In this document: positions 36,010 to 44,354 of the stretch, piece after piece | Numbering within the stretch: the stretch's first letter is position 1 | How the letters are laid out: every line of letters starts with the position of its first letter | DNA from: Lachnospiraceae bacterium | GTDB lineage: Bacteria > Bacillota > Clostridia > Lachnospirales > Lachnospiraceae | Length of the DNA stretch: 64,000 bases | Direction of reading: 5' to 3' | Assembly (NCBI GenBank): GCA_910575775.1 | Contig: CAJTEY010000005.1 | Coordinates: 97,267-161,266 of the forward strand | Program-made: the position numbers and the translations under genes | Notes under the pieces: model-generated | Told to the model about the DNA's origin: nothing | What the model saw: only the letters and a program-made list of their open reading frames with translations | Database searches by the model: none

Positions 36010-36295
36010 GTAAAACCGCCCGCAGATTCTGAGGAGAAAGAGGATGGCGGGAAAATCCCGAAGATGACCCGGAAAATCCCGTAGAAGGAGAAAATGAGGG
36101 AGAAACCGGGGACAGCTCCGGGCTCTTCGGAGAAAACGAAGCGGCCGGATGGTATGGAAGAATCTGCCCGACATTTTTGGGATCTGTTACTTTATCTGGC
36201 TGGTTCTGATTATATTGACGGTGATCCTTTTGATCTGGCTGCTTCGAAGAAAGAAGCGGAAGGAGGATCAAAAGAGCGGGAAAAAGGAGCCGTAA
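36010..36295 (+). pseudogene. Remnant of a surface protein with C-terminal membrane anchor
   Basis: Three frames carry parts of one protein end. An acidic, Pro/Gly-rich linker (PADSEEKEDGG and PENPVEGENEGETGDSSG, in two frames) is followed, in a third frame from 36149, by a single membrane helix (FIWLVLIILTVILLIWLL) and a basic tail RRKKRKEDQKSGKKEP that stops at 36295. That is the classic end of a wall-spanning or repeat protein. At least two frameshifts separate the pieces. The stretch 35752-36010 upstream holds nothing else I can support. Confidence 0.55.
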
Positions 36296-36342
36296 GACGT
36301 AAAAAAAGAACGGAAAGAAACATAACGAAAGATTTTTAAAAG

Positions 36343-36385
36343 CCCCCGGAGAGGAAAATAATAAATTTACTCTTCGGGGGTTTCG
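36343..36385 (+). terminator. Terminator-like hairpin
   Basis: CCCCCGGAGAG (36343-36353) pairs with CTCTTCGGGGG (36370-36380) with one G-T pair, followed by TTTCG. It closes the remnant's transcript. Confidence 0.6.
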
Positions 36386-36443
36386 TGTCCCGTTTATAGG
36401 ACTTATAAAATGCTATAGTGGTCACAACAAGGGGGTGTGACAG

Positions 36444-36803
36444 ATGAACAGGGGTTTAAGCATGATCACGGCGTTTTTGGTTCTGACTGCCGCTCTCAGT
36501 GTGGGCGGCACGGTGATGAGCAAGGAGCGGAATGACTGCACACGGGAAAACGAACGATATGCGCTACTCGAGGATGCTTTCACGGAGCGGACGAGAGGGA
36601 TTCTGGAGGAGCGGGGGTATCGAAACAGCGGCGTGACAGTGACATGGACGAGAGAAAACGGCGGTGCGAGAAGCTACCGAGTGGAAATTCACCACAGAAT
36701 GATCGGAAGCCTTGGCGAGGCCGAGAAGGAGAGACTGACCGAGGAACTGTGCTGTGAGGAGTTTTGCAGGGAGACAGAGGAGCTTTCCATTGTATACATA
36801 TGA
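36444..36803 (+). CDS. Small exported protein, unknown function
   Basis: A 119-residue protein with an N-terminal signal or anchor (LSMITAFLVLTAALSVGGTVM). The mature part is very charged and helix-strand mixed, and has a Cys pair near the end (ELCCEEFCRETEE). GGGGGTGTGACAG before the ATG is a reasonable ribosome site. I recognise no family. It is followed at once by the LexA-box promoter and so ends its own transcript before that. Confidence 0.6.
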   Translation: MNRGLSMITAFLVLTAALSVGGTVMSKERNDCTRENERYALLEDAFTERTRGILEERGYRNSGVTVTWTRENGGARSYRVEIHHRMIGSLGEAEKERLTEELCCEEFCRETEELSIVYI

Positions 36804-36832
36804 AGAAACTCCGAAACTGTCATGGCAATAGG

Positions 36833-36881
36833 TTGACAGGTTAGAACATCTGTTCTATAATTAATAAAAGAACAAATGTTC
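36833..36881 (+). promoter_or_regulatory. Consensus sigma-A promoter with two LexA (SOS) boxes
   Basis: TTGACA (36833-36838), a 17-nt spacer and TATAAT (36856-36861), matching consensus at every base. GAAC-ATCT-GTTC (36844-36855) lies in the spacer and GAAC-AAAT-GTTC (36870-36881) covers the start site. Both fit the Gram-positive LexA box. The promoter should be strong and held off by LexA until DNA damage. Confidence 0.85.
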
Positions 36882-36896
36882 TAAATTGGATTTTAT

Positions 36897-36920
36897 GGAG
36901 CAGGCTGCCGAGCCTGCTCC
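36897..36920 (+). other. Perfect 10-bp hairpin in the SOS-operon leader
   Basis: GGAGCAGGCT (36897-36906) pairs exactly with AGCCTGCTCC (36911-36920) around GCCG, within the 120-nt untranslated leader. No T run follows, so it is not a simple terminator. It may stabilise the mRNA 5' end. Confidence 0.5.
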
Positions 36921-36987
36921 GTGGATAGACATTTGCAGTTTTTGGGATTATACTAGTAGAGAAAAATTACGCAAAAAGGAGATTCCT

Positions 36988-37647
36988 ATGAGACATAATC
37001 CCAGACCACAGGAAATGTACAGGCATTTTAAGGGCAACTTATACCAGATCCGCTGTCTTGCGAAACACAGTGAGACAAGGGAGCCGATGGTGGTTTATCA
37101 GGCAATGTACGGCACGTTCGAGATATTTGTGCGGCCTCTGTCCATGTTTATGGAGGAGGTAGACTGCGGGAAATATCCCGATGTCAAGCAGAGATATCGT
37201 TTTGAACTTCTGCAGGATATGGAGGATGAGGAGCCGTCGGCTTTACCGGGGAATCCCGGGATGAAGGAGACTGCCGTTTTATCGGAAATTTCCGTGGACA
37301 GGGAGCCGGCCTCTTTATCTACAGACACGGCGGAAGAGGCGCGGAATGCGGATTATGTCACTAAAACGGAAACTATTATATCTGAAACTGTTCCGGCAAA
37401 GACAGAGCCGGAGGAAGAGCAACTGAATATAGATCCTCTGGTGTTGGCGTTTCTCGATGCGGATTCCTATGAGCAGAAACTTTCGATTTTGGATTCTCTC
37501 CACAACCGGATCACGGACAGCATGATTAATACCATGGCGGTGGCGTCCGATCTGGAGATCAAGGAGGGAGATCTGGAAGACAGGTATATGGAGCTTAGGA
37601 ACTGTCTGCGCACTTTCGAAAAATTTGAGTGTAACAGACTGAGATAA
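36988..37647 (+). CDS. DUF1653-domain protein, first gene of SOS operon
   Basis: A 219-residue protein. Residues about 8-75 are a DUF1653 domain (MYRHFKGNLYQIRCLAKHSET, then MVVYQAMYGTFEIFVRPLSMF), a small beta-rich fold of unknown role that in other proteins sits beside nucleotide or nucleic-acid enzymes. A low-complexity Glu/Pro/Thr linker (about 80-145) leads to a helical C-terminus with a KLSILDSLHNRITDSMINTM segment. ATG 36988 has AAAAAGGAG 9 bp upstream; the longer frame to 36886 lacks a site and covers the leader hairpin. The SOS promoter lies 120-150 bp upstream. Confidence 0.8.
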   Translation: MRHNPRPQEMYRHFKGNLYQIRCLAKHSETREPMVVYQAMYGTFEIFVRPLSMFMEEVDCGKYPDVKQRYRFELLQDMEDEEPSALPGNPGMKETAVLSEISVDREPASLSTDTAEEARNADYVTKTETIISETVPAKTEPEEEQLNIDPLVLAFLDADSYEQKLSILDSLHNRITDSMINTMAVASDLEIKEGDLEDRYMELRNCLRTFEKFECNRLR

Positions 37648-37669
37648 GCAGTTTCTGCAGAAGACGACA

Positions 37670-37699
37670 GCCCCCATCGGAGAGATCACGGGTGGGGGT
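37670..37699 (+). promoter_or_regulatory. Hairpin sequestering the ribosome site of the 5'-nucleotidase gene
   Basis: GCCCCCATC (37670-37678) pairs with GGTGGGGGT (37691-37699), including two G-T pairs. GGGGG (37694-37698) is the only ribosome-binding sequence for the ATG at 37705 and sits wholly in the stem. Translation of the second gene should be weak unless the hairpin opens. Confidence 0.45.
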
Positions 37700-37704
37700 G
37701 CTTT

Positions 37705-38646
37705 ATGGCTTACGAACTGGAAAACAAACTTGTAGTGGGCGTTTCGTCCAGAACGTTGTTTGATCTGACGTTTGAAAATAAAATATTCGAGGAAGAGGGC
37801 GTGGAGGCGTACAGCCGTTATCAGGTGGAGCATGAGGATGAACTTCTTCGTCCCGGTCCTGGATTTCCGCTGGTGCGGGCGCTTTTGAATCTGAATGAGC
37901 TGCCGGGCATGGAAGGGCGTGTAGAAGTCATTATCATGTCCAGAAACAGTCCCGACACTTCCCTCCGGGTTTTCAAGGCAATCGAGCATTACGGCCTGCG
38001 CATTACGAGAGCGGTGCTGTCCGGCGGCGCATCCCTGGCGCATTATCTTACGGCTTTTAAGACGGATCTGTTTCTGTCAGCCTGTGAGGAGGATGTACAG
38101 AGGGCTATAGATTCGAATATTGCGGCCGGGATTATCTGTACCGAGGGAATTTCCACCTATGATTGTGAGCACAGGATACAGCAGATCAGAATAGCCTTTG
38201 ACGGCGATGCAGTGCTCTTTTCAGACGAATCAGAGAGAATTTTCCAGGAGCGTGGCTTGGAGGCATTTGAGGAAAACGAGAGGCGGAATGCGAATAATCC
38301 CTTGCAGGCAGGGCCTTTTGCGAAGTTTTTAAAGACATTGTCTCAGCTGCAGAGGAACTACTCCGAGGAGAAAGCGCCGATCAGAACGGCACTTGTCACA
38401 ACCAGATGCGCACCGGCTCACGAGCGTGTCATCCGAACGCTGCGGGCATGGGATGTGCGTATCGATGAGGTGTTTTTTCTGGGTGGAATTCGGAAGAAGG
38501 ATGTGTTGCATGCTTTCGGCGCGCATATATTCTTTGACGATCAGTCCGTACACACGCTTCCGGCATCCGAGGTAGTGCCGGCGGCCCGTGTTCCCTACAA
38601 AAACAGAGAAGCTGTCGGAGAGATAGAGGAGAAGGACAGCAGTTAA
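37705..38646 (+). CDS. Cytosolic 5'-nucleotidase (PF06189-like)
   Basis: A 313-residue protein. ENKLVVGVSSRTLFDL near the N-terminus, VIIMSRNSPDTSLRVFKAIEHYGL, and IAFDGDAVLFSDESERIF with the HAD-like Asp pair match the cN-I-like 5'-nucleotidase family, which releases phosphate from nucleoside monophosphates. VFFLGGIRKKDVLHAFGAHIFFDDQ closes the HAD core. It lies between the DUF1653 and SfsA-MutY genes (57 and 14 bp), so it is probably part of the SOS operon, perhaps sanitising nucleotide pools after damage. Confidence 0.85.
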   Translation: MAYELENKLVVGVSSRTLFDLTFENKIFEEEGVEAYSRYQVEHEDELLRPGPGFPLVRALLNLNELPGMEGRVEVIIMSRNSPDTSLRVFKAIEHYGLRITRAVLSGGASLAHYLTAFKTDLFLSACEEDVQRAIDSNIAAGIICTEGISTYDCEHRIQQIRIAFDGDAVLFSDESERIFQERGLEAFEENERRNANNPLQAGPFAKFLKTLSQLQRNYSEEKAPIRTALVTTRCAPAHERVIRTLRAWDVRIDEVFFLGGIRKKDVLHAFGAHIFFDDQSVHTLPASEVVPAARVPYKNREAVGEIEEKDSS

Positions 38647-38660
38647 AGGAATAACAGTAT

Positions 38661-40421
38661 ATGAAGTATACAGAGATTGTCACCGCTGAATTTATAGAGC
38701 GGCCGAACCGTTTTATCGCCTATGTGGATCTGATGGGCGCGCGGACGAAGGTGCATGTGAAGAATACGGGCAGATGCCGGGAACTTCTGACGGAGCGGGC
38801 AAAGGTATATCTGGAGAAGAACGGTAAGGAATCCCGTTCTACCGCATATGACCTTGTGGCGGTGGAGAAAGAAGGCCGCCTGGTAAATATGGATTCCAAT
38901 GCGCCGAATAAGGTGGCGGGAGAGTGGCTGCAGGCGGGAGGCCTCTACGAGGATGTCAGTCTGGTCAGGCCGGAAAAGACTTTTGGCAGTTCCAGATTTG
39001 ATTTCTATGTGGAGAGCGCATCGGGGAAGCGGGCGTATATTGAGGTAAAGGGCGTGACCCTGGAGAGGGAAGGCGTTGCAGCTTTTCCCGACGCTCCGTC
39101 CGAACGTGCCGTCAAGCATGTGGAGGAGCTGGCTGAGGCGCGCAGGAAGGGGTATGAGGCGTACCTTCTGTTTGTGATCCAGATGAAGGGTGTTTATTGT
39201 GTGGAGCCAAACTGGGATACCCAGCCTGCATTTGGAGAGGCGCTCAGGCGGGCGAGAAGGGAGGGCGTGCGGCTTCTTGCCTATGACTGCCTTGTGAGGG
39301 AGGACGGTCTGGAATTGGACGCTCCCATTCCTGTTTTTCTGGACAGTCTGGACAGAATTGCAGAACCTCTTCTTGCATGGTATGACGCGGGCAGGCGCAT
39401 CCTTCCCTGGCGGGAGGAACCGACACCTTATCATGTATGGCTTTCAGAGATCATGCTGCAGCAGACGAGGGTGGAGGCGGTGAAGCCCTATTACGACCGT
39501 TTCCTGCAGGCATTGCCCGATATCGGAAGTCTGGCGGCGGTGGAGGAGGAGAAACTTCTGAAACTCTGGGAGGGACTTGGGTATTACAACCGGGCCAGAA
39601 ATTTAAAAAAGGCGGCGGAGATTCTCGTCTCCGAATACGGCGGAGAAATGCCCGATGATTACGAAAAAATTCAGGCGCTTCCCGGGATTGGCAGCTATAC
39701 GGCTGGTGCGGTATCATCTATTGCTTTCGGCCGGCCTTATCCGGCAGTAGACGGTAACGTGCTGCGGATTCTTTCAAGGCTGCGGTGCGATGACAGGGAT
39801 ATTCTGAACGCGAAGGTGAAAAAATCTGTGGAGGAGGATCTGCTTGATGTGATGCCGTCGGACCGCCCGGGCGATTTCAACCAGGCGCTCATGGAGCTTG
39901 GCGCTATGGTATGCATTCCAAACGGCGCGCCTAAGTGTGAAAGCTGTCCGTGGAAGGAGCTCTGCCTGGCGAGAGCTGAAGGGCGGACCGCAGAGTTTCC
40001 TAAAAAGGCGAAAAAGAAGCCGAGAAGTATGGAAGAAAAGACCATTCTGGTGATACAGGATGCAGAGCGGGTGGCGCTTCGCAGGAGGCCGGAGAGAGGA
40101 CTTTTGGCCGGCATGTATGAATTTCCGTCTCTTGAGGGACACTGTGAGGAGGCGGAGGTCAGCGCCTATCTCAAAAAGATTGGGCTTTTGCCTATACGAA
40201 TCCGAAAACTTCCCCCGTCGAAGCATGTATTTACCCACCGGGAATGGCATATGACAGGGTATCTGATCCGGGTGGATGAACTTGCCGTAAAAGGGACAGG
40301 GCAGGAACTGCAGGGCTTTGTGTTTGTGGAGCCGGAGCAGACGCGGATAAATTATCCGATCCCCTCAGCCTTTGCTGCCTATGCAGAGCGGGTGGAGATG
40401 AGACGCGGCATGGGAATTTAA
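38661..40421 (+). CDS. mutY: SfsA nuclease - MutY adenine glycosylase fusion
   Basis: A 586-residue fusion. Residues 1-225 are SfsA, now regarded as a DNA/RNA nuclease: FIERPNRFIAYVDLMG, VHVKNTGRCRELL, DFYVESASGKRAYIEVKGVTLE with the catalytic Asp/Glu-x-Lys. From about 235 to 586 comes MutY, which removes adenine mispaired with 8-oxoguanine. It has E263 in LSEIMLQQTRV, the helix-hairpin-helix LPGIGSYTAGAV, catalytic D364 in AVDGNVLRIL, the Fe-S ligands C-x7-C-x2-C-x5-C around CESCPWKELC, and a C-terminal NUDIX-like 8-oxoG-recognition domain (FTHREWHMTGYLI). Both halves appear intact. Joining a nuclease to a base-excision glycosylase, in a promoter context with LexA boxes, points to coordinated oxidative-damage repair. 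Confidence 0.9.
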   Translation: MKYTEIVTAEFIERPNRFIAYVDLMGARTKVHVKNTGRCRELLTERAKVYLEKNGKESRSTAYDLVAVEKEGRLVNMDSNAPNKVAGEWLQAGGLYEDVSLVRPEKTFGSSRFDFYVESASGKRAYIEVKGVTLEREGVAAFPDAPSERAVKHVEELAEARRKGYEAYLLFVIQMKGVYCVEPNWDTQPAFGEALRRARREGVRLLAYDCLVREDGLELDAPIPVFLDSLDRIAEPLLAWYDAGRRILPWREEPTPYHVWLSEIMLQQTRVEAVKPYYDRFLQALPDIGSLAAVEEEKLLKLWEGLGYYNRARNLKKAAEILVSEYGGEMPDDYEKIQALPGIGSYTAGAVSSIAFGRPYPAVDGNVLRILSRLRCDDRDILNAKVKKSVEEDLLDVMPSDRPGDFNQALMELGAMVCIPNGAPKCESCPWKELCLARAEGRTAEFPKKAKKKPRSMEEKTILVIQDAERVALRRRPERGLLAGMYEFPSLEGHCEEAEVSAYLKKIGLLPIRIRKLPPSKHVFTHREWHMTGYLIRVDELAVKGTGQELQGFVFVEPEQTRINYPIPSAFAAYAERVEMRRGMGI

Positions 40422-40449
40422 CGCTGCGGAACCGAAGCTGAAGCGTTAA
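40418..40449. other. Palindrome at the end of sfsA-mutY
   Basis: TTAACGCT (40418-40425, overlapping the stop codon) pairs with AGCGTTAA (40442-40449). No T run follows. It may protect the 3' end or act as a weak terminator before the glycosyltransferase gene. Confidence 0.4.
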
Positions 40450-40576
40450 CAAAAATAAGGAAAATATAAGAATTCTGTAACAATCTGCAGGGGTTTTTAT
40501 GCTAGAATAGACAAAGACTTGCCGGTTTGGAAAAAGCTGGCAGAATGAGAAAGCAGAAAGGCATGGATGTTTTGGC

Positions 40577-41602
40577 ATGAAATTATTATCAGTTGCAATA
40601 CCTTGTTACAATTCAGAGAAATATATAAAAAAGTGCATAGAATCTCTGCTTCCGGGAGGAGAGGACGTGGAAATCCTGATTGTGGATGACGGTTCCACCG
40701 ATGGGACAGGAGAGATCGCAGATGCTTATGAAAGACTTTATCCTTCTATTATAAAGGTGATTCACAAGAAAAACGGAGGGCATGGGTCTGCCGTGAATGC
40801 GGGACTTGCTTGTGCTTCCGGCCTCTATTACAAAGTTGTGGACAGCGATGACTGGGTGAAAGAGAGCGCTTATCTGAAGATCCTTGAGGTGCTGAGAGAT
40901 ATCGTATCGGGAGATGCAACGCTGGATATGCTTATCAGCAACTTTGTCTACGAAAAGGAGGGAGAAAAAAAGCATAAGGTGATGAAATACCGCCATGCGC
41001 TTCCACAGGACAAGATATTTGCCTGGAACGAGGTGAAGCATTTTCACAAAGGCCAGTATATTCTCATGCATTCCGTGATTTTCCGCACGAAACTTCTTCG
41101 GGAATGCGGACTGGAACTGCCGGAAAATACGTTTTATGTGGATAATATTTTTGTGTTTGAACCGCTGCCTTTCGTGAAAAACATGTACTATCTCGATGTG
41201 AACTTTTACCGCTATTATATTGGCAGGGAGGGGCAGTCGGTCAACGAGGAAGTGATGATTGGCAGAATCGACCAGCAGATAAAGGTCAATAAAATTATGA
41301 TCGACTATCTCGTGGAAAAAAAGGCGAAAATCTACGGAAAAGGCAAACTGAAGAGGTACATGATTAATTATCTGGAAATCATTACGGTTATCTCATCAAT
41401 TATGCTGATCCGCTCCGGCGTGGAGGAGAATCTGGAGAAGAAAGCGGAACTGTGGCGGTATATCAGGCAAAAGGACGTCGGTCTGTATATGAGGCTGCGT
41501 TACGGTGTGCTTGGCAGCTCCATGAACCTTCCGGGAAAGGGCGGCAGAAAGATATCCGTGGAGAGTTACAAGATATGCAGGCGGTTCTTTAAGTTCAATT
41601 AA
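40577..41602 (+). CDS. Family 2 glycosyltransferase
   Basis: A 341-residue GT-A fold enzyme. LLSVAIPCYNSEKYIKKCIESLL starts the nucleotide-binding strand, ILIVDDGSTDGT carries the first Asp, and VVDSDDWV is the DxD metal site. The C-terminal half is helical without clear membrane spans. It would add a sugar to a lipid or surface glycan. It is alone, with a poor ribosome site (TTTGGC) and a possible extended -10 (TGCTAGAAT) about 75 bp upstream. Confidence 0.9.
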   Translation: MKLLSVAIPCYNSEKYIKKCIESLLPGGEDVEILIVDDGSTDGTGEIADAYERLYPSIIKVIHKKNGGHGSAVNAGLACASGLYYKVVDSDDWVKESAYLKILEVLRDIVSGDATLDMLISNFVYEKEGEKKHKVMKYRHALPQDKIFAWNEVKHFHKGQYILMHSVIFRTKLLRECGLELPENTFYVDNIFVFEPLPFVKNMYYLDVNFYRYYIGREGQSVNEEVMIGRIDQQIKVNKIMIDYLVEKKAKIYGKGKLKRYMINYLEIITVISSIMLIRSGVEENLEKKAELWRYIRQKDVGLYMRLRYGVLGSSMNLPGKGGRKISVESYKICRRFFKFN

Positions 41603-41714
41603 ACTGCTATCCCGTGCGCGGGTTGTGGTCATAACCGGGATGCACAGCGGACGGCAGATACAGATATGATATGAATATAAAGAGGGGAGAATCCGATGGG
41701 ATCCTCCCCTCTTG

Positions 41715-41912
41715 CTCTGAATCGTCGCCGCCGGGCGAGGATTTTCTGGCAAATCAAGAAAATACAACAGCGAAAATCATAGAGGGAGAATGCGGAGCAT
41801 TCTCTGAATCGTCGCCGCCGGGCGAGGATTTTCTGGCAAATCAAGAAAATACAACAGCGAAAATCATAGAGGGAGAATGCGGAGCATTCTCTGAATCGTC
41901 GCCGCCGGGCGA
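41715..41912. repeat. 87-bp tandem repeat, 2.3 copies
   Basis: Units start at 41715, 41802 and 41889 (the last partial) with the same CTCTGAATCGTCGCCGCCGG. Copies 1 and 2 appear identical. Each full unit ends in a hairpin, GAGAATGC-GGA-GCATTCTC. A related hairpin precedes the first copy (41681-41713). The array lies between convergent genes and is open in one plus-strand frame, giving a 29-residue peptide repeat, but I do not believe it is translated. Confidence 0.85.
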
Positions 41913-41919
41913 CGATTTG

Positions 41920-42618
41920 CTACACAAGCGTACCCGGCTTGTGCTTTCTTCTGCGATGTACTCCGTGGTAAAAGTTGATCAGCACGTCTGAGCGGTATAC
42001 GACACCGTACATCACGGCGGCCATAATAAAGGCGGTGGTCACGTCAAAGACTGAGTGCTGCTTGATTAACATGGTTGACATAATAATCGAGATACACAAA
42101 ACCAGCGAACATGCTCGGATGCCCTTTTTCTTTTCCAGCCGTGCACTTTTCATAACAGCGATATGACAGCCGAGAGAGTTGTACACATGGATGCTGGGCC
42201 AGAGGTTTGTCGGCGTGTCTGCATGGTAAAGTGAAGACACCAGCCGCGTACATATGTTATCCCTTGGCATCACGGCAGGACGAAGGTCGTGTCCGTTTGG
42301 CCAGAGGGTGCTGACAATCAGAAAGACGGTCATACCTGTAAATAGGAAAGTGCAGGCTCTGAAATAGTCATCCTTATCCCGGAAGAAGAAGTATACCACT
42401 ACCGCAGCAACATAGGCAAACCATAACAGATAGGGGATGACAAACGCCTCACAGAAGGGGATGAAGTCATCCGGCCTGAAATGTATCAGCTGGTAGTTGC
42501 TGGTAACCGTCTTTTCCAGATGGGAGAACCATTGCATATATACCATTCCATAAAGAATGAGCGGCAATGCATGTCTGTAATTTTTCCAAAAGCTTATCAT
42601 TGTTCTTTTTGTTTTCAT
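41920..42618 (-). CDS. PAP2-superfamily membrane phosphatase
   Basis: A 232-residue protein with six hydrophobic helices. The phosphatase signature is split as expected: LWPSIHVYNSLGCHIAV carries the PSxH motif, and IKQHSVFDVTTAF the H-x-x-x-D motif. These act on lipid pyrophosphates or phosphatidic acid at the outer face of the membrane. It converges with the glycosyltransferase across the tandem repeat. Substrate unresolved; an undecaprenyl or phosphatidate phosphatase is plausible. Confidence 0.87.
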   Translation of the reverse strand: MKTKRTMISFWKNYRHALPLILYGMVYMQWFSHLEKTVTSNYQLIHFRPDDFIPFCEAFVIPYLLWFAYVAAVVVYFFFRDKDDYFRACTFLFTGMTVFLIVSTLWPNGHDLRPAVMPRDNICTRLVSSLYHADTPTNLWPSIHVYNSLGCHIAVMKSARLEKKKGIRACSLVLCISIIMSTMLIKQHSVFDVTTAFIMAAVMYGVVYRSDVLINFYHGVHRRRKHKPGTLV

Positions 42619-42760
42619 AAGTTACATCATAGCAGATGGGGGAGAAAAGTCAAAATAAGAATTCCATAAAGTTTTCTTAATTTTTCATTAAAATCTATCC
42701 ATTATGACGGAGACATATTTCATGTCCTGGCAGACACAGTGGGAGGGTCATAAATTTTGT

Positions 42761-42789
42761 TTGCATTACATAGCATAATACTTTATAAT
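42761..42789 (+). promoter_or_regulatory. Promoter upstream of glyA
   Basis: TTGCAT (42761-42766), a 17-nt spacer and TATAAT (42784-42789), 95 bp before the ATG. The gap 42619-42883 shows no riboswitch I recognise, including the THF type known for some glyA genes. Confidence 0.55.
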
Positions 42790-42883
42790 ATTGTGTTGAA
42801 ATTGCCTATATTTATTTGTAATATAGAAAAAAATATTTTTGAGAGAAAAAGGGTGGAAACTATCAGAAAGGCAGGAACGAGGA

Positions 42884-44122
42884 ATGTATTCATTGGATGA
42901 GGTAAGAAATGTTGACCCGGAGATCGCGCAGGCGATTGTTGACGAGCAGAACAGACAGAACTCCCATATTGAGCTGATTGCTTCTGAAAACTGGGTGAGT
43001 AAGGCGGTTATGGCGGCGATGGGCAGCCCTCTTACGAATAAGTATGCAGAGGGGTATCCCGGCAAGAGATATTACGGCGGCTGCGAGTGCGTGGACGTGG
43101 TTGAGGAGATTGCCAGAGACCGTGCAAAAGAACTTTTTGGCTGTGAGTATGTCAATGTACAGCCTCATTCCGGCGCACAGGCGAATATGGCGGTATTTTT
43201 TGCGGTGCTGGAGCCCGGTGACACCTTCATGGGTATGAACCTGGATCACGGCGGGCATCTGTCCCACGGTTCACCGGTCAATATGTCCGGCAAGTATTTC
43301 AAGTGCGTGCCTTATGGCGTGAACGATGATGGATTCCTCGATTACGATAATGTCAGAAAGATTGCGTTGGAGTGCAGACCGAAGATGATTGTGGCGGGTG
43401 CGTCCGCTTATGCAAGAACCATTGACTTCAAAAAATTCAGGGAGATCGCTGACGAGGTCGAGGCGGTGCTGATGGTGGATATCGCACATATCGCCGGGCT
43501 TGTGGCGGCCGGACTTCATCCGAGCCCCATTCCCTATGCCCATGTAACGACGACTACTACCCATAAGACCCTGCGGGGACCCAGAGGCGGCATGATTATG
43601 TCCAGCCAGGAGGTTGCGGATAAATATAATTTCAACAAGGCTATTTTCCCCGGTACACAGGGAGGCCCGTTGATGCATGTGATTGCGGCGAAGGCTGTGT
43701 GCTTTAAGGAAGCGCTGTCCGATGACTTTAAGATTTATATGAAGAATGTGGCGGATAATGCCCAGGCGCTCTGCAAGGCACTGCAGGCGAGAGACATCAG
43801 GATTGTTTCCGGCGGAACGGACAATCACCTGATGCTGGTTGACCTGACTAATTATGATCTGACGGGAAAAGCATTGGAGAAGCTGCTTGACGAGGCACAT
43901 ATCACGGCGAACAAGAACACCATTCCGAACGATCCGAAGTCACCTTTTGTGACAAGCGGTATCCGGCTGGGCACGCCGGCGGCTACTTCCCGCGGCTTAA
44001 ATACAGCGGATATGGAGCAGGTGGCGGAGGCCATTTCCATTGTCATTAAGGAAGGGGAAGCAGGCATCGGCAAGGCGCAGGCCATTATCAAGACGCTGAC
44101 GGATAAGTATCCGCTGGTATAA
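42884..44122 (+). CDS. glyA: Serine hydroxymethyltransferase GlyA
   Basis: A 412-residue PLP enzyme that interconverts serine and glycine with tetrahydrofolate. [31 protein letters not shown] and the PLP lysine K228 in [15 protein letters not shown] are diagnostic. ATG 42884 follows GGAACGAGGA; the in-frame extension to 42839 has no site. It is followed by a structured 220-bp gap and hom, so glycine/serine and threonine/methionine supply are linked in position. Confidence 0.97.
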   Translation: MYSLDEVRNVDPEIAQAIVDEQNRQNSHIELIASENWVSKAVMAAMGSPLTNKYAEGYPGKRYYGGCECVDVVEEIARDRAKELFGCEYVNVQPHSGAQANMAVFFAVLEPGDTFMGMNLDHGGHLSHGSPVNMSGKYFKCVPYGVNDDGFLDYDNVRKIALECRPKMIVAGASAYARTIDFKKFREIADEVEAVLMVDIAHIAGLVAAGLHPSPIPYAHVTTTTTHKTLRGPRGGMIMSSQEVADKYNFNKAIFPGTQGGPLMHVIAAKAVCFKEALSDDFKIYMKNVADNAQALCKALQARDIRIVSGGTDNHLMLVDLTNYDLTGKALEKLLDEAHITANKNTIPNDPKSPFVTSGIRLGTPAATSRGLNTADMEQVAEAISIVIKEGEAGIGKAQAIIKTLTDKYPLV

Positions 44123-44235
44123 GTGGGAAAAGCTTTCCGCTGGCGATGGCCGGCGGACAGGAAGACACTTGATTGACCTGCGGAGTCAAATGCGGGAGAA
44201 AAGATTGCAGTAAACTGCTTAGACATGGAGGATAA

Positions 44236-44341
44236 GATTGAAAATTAAAATTTTCAATCGCGAGATTTGTGTCTGCGCGTTGCTTGCCACAAACTCGATT
44301 AATGCGGCGTCTCAACAAAGTTGAGACAAAAGCAGCGCAGA
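44236..44341 (+). ncRNA. Structured leader RNA candidate upstream of hom
   Basis: Three adjacent hairpins: GATTGAAAATT/AATTTTCAATC (44236-44259), CGAG-A-TTTGTG/CACAAA-CTCG with one bulge (44261-44297), and GTCTCAAC/GTTGAGAC (44309-44327). The loop of the second, TCTGCGC (44272-44278), is complementary to GCGCAGA (44335-44341) right before the hom start, so a pseudoknot can form. This looks like a cis-regulatory RNA; I do not recognise a named class. It could also be a dispersed repeat. Confidence 0.5.
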
Positions 44342-44354
44342 AATGGAGAAAACA

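Noticed and set aside
35807..36013. Plus-strand 68-codon frame downstream of adenosine deaminase.
   Set aside because: No ribosome site; the only convincing coding signal nearby is the membrane-anchor remnant in other frames.
41715..41912. Possible CRISPR array.
   Set aside because: Units are contiguous 87-bp copies with no unique spacers; no cas genes near.
41671..41991. 106-codon frame through the 87-bp repeat that gives a 29-residue peptide repeat.
   Set aside because: 87 is divisible by three, so a repeat keeps any open frame open. No ribosome site, and it runs into the convergent PAP2 gene.
42619..42883. THF or glycine riboswitch upstream of glyA.
   Set aside because: No conserved core recognised; the gap is AT-rich and holds only a promoter-like pair.
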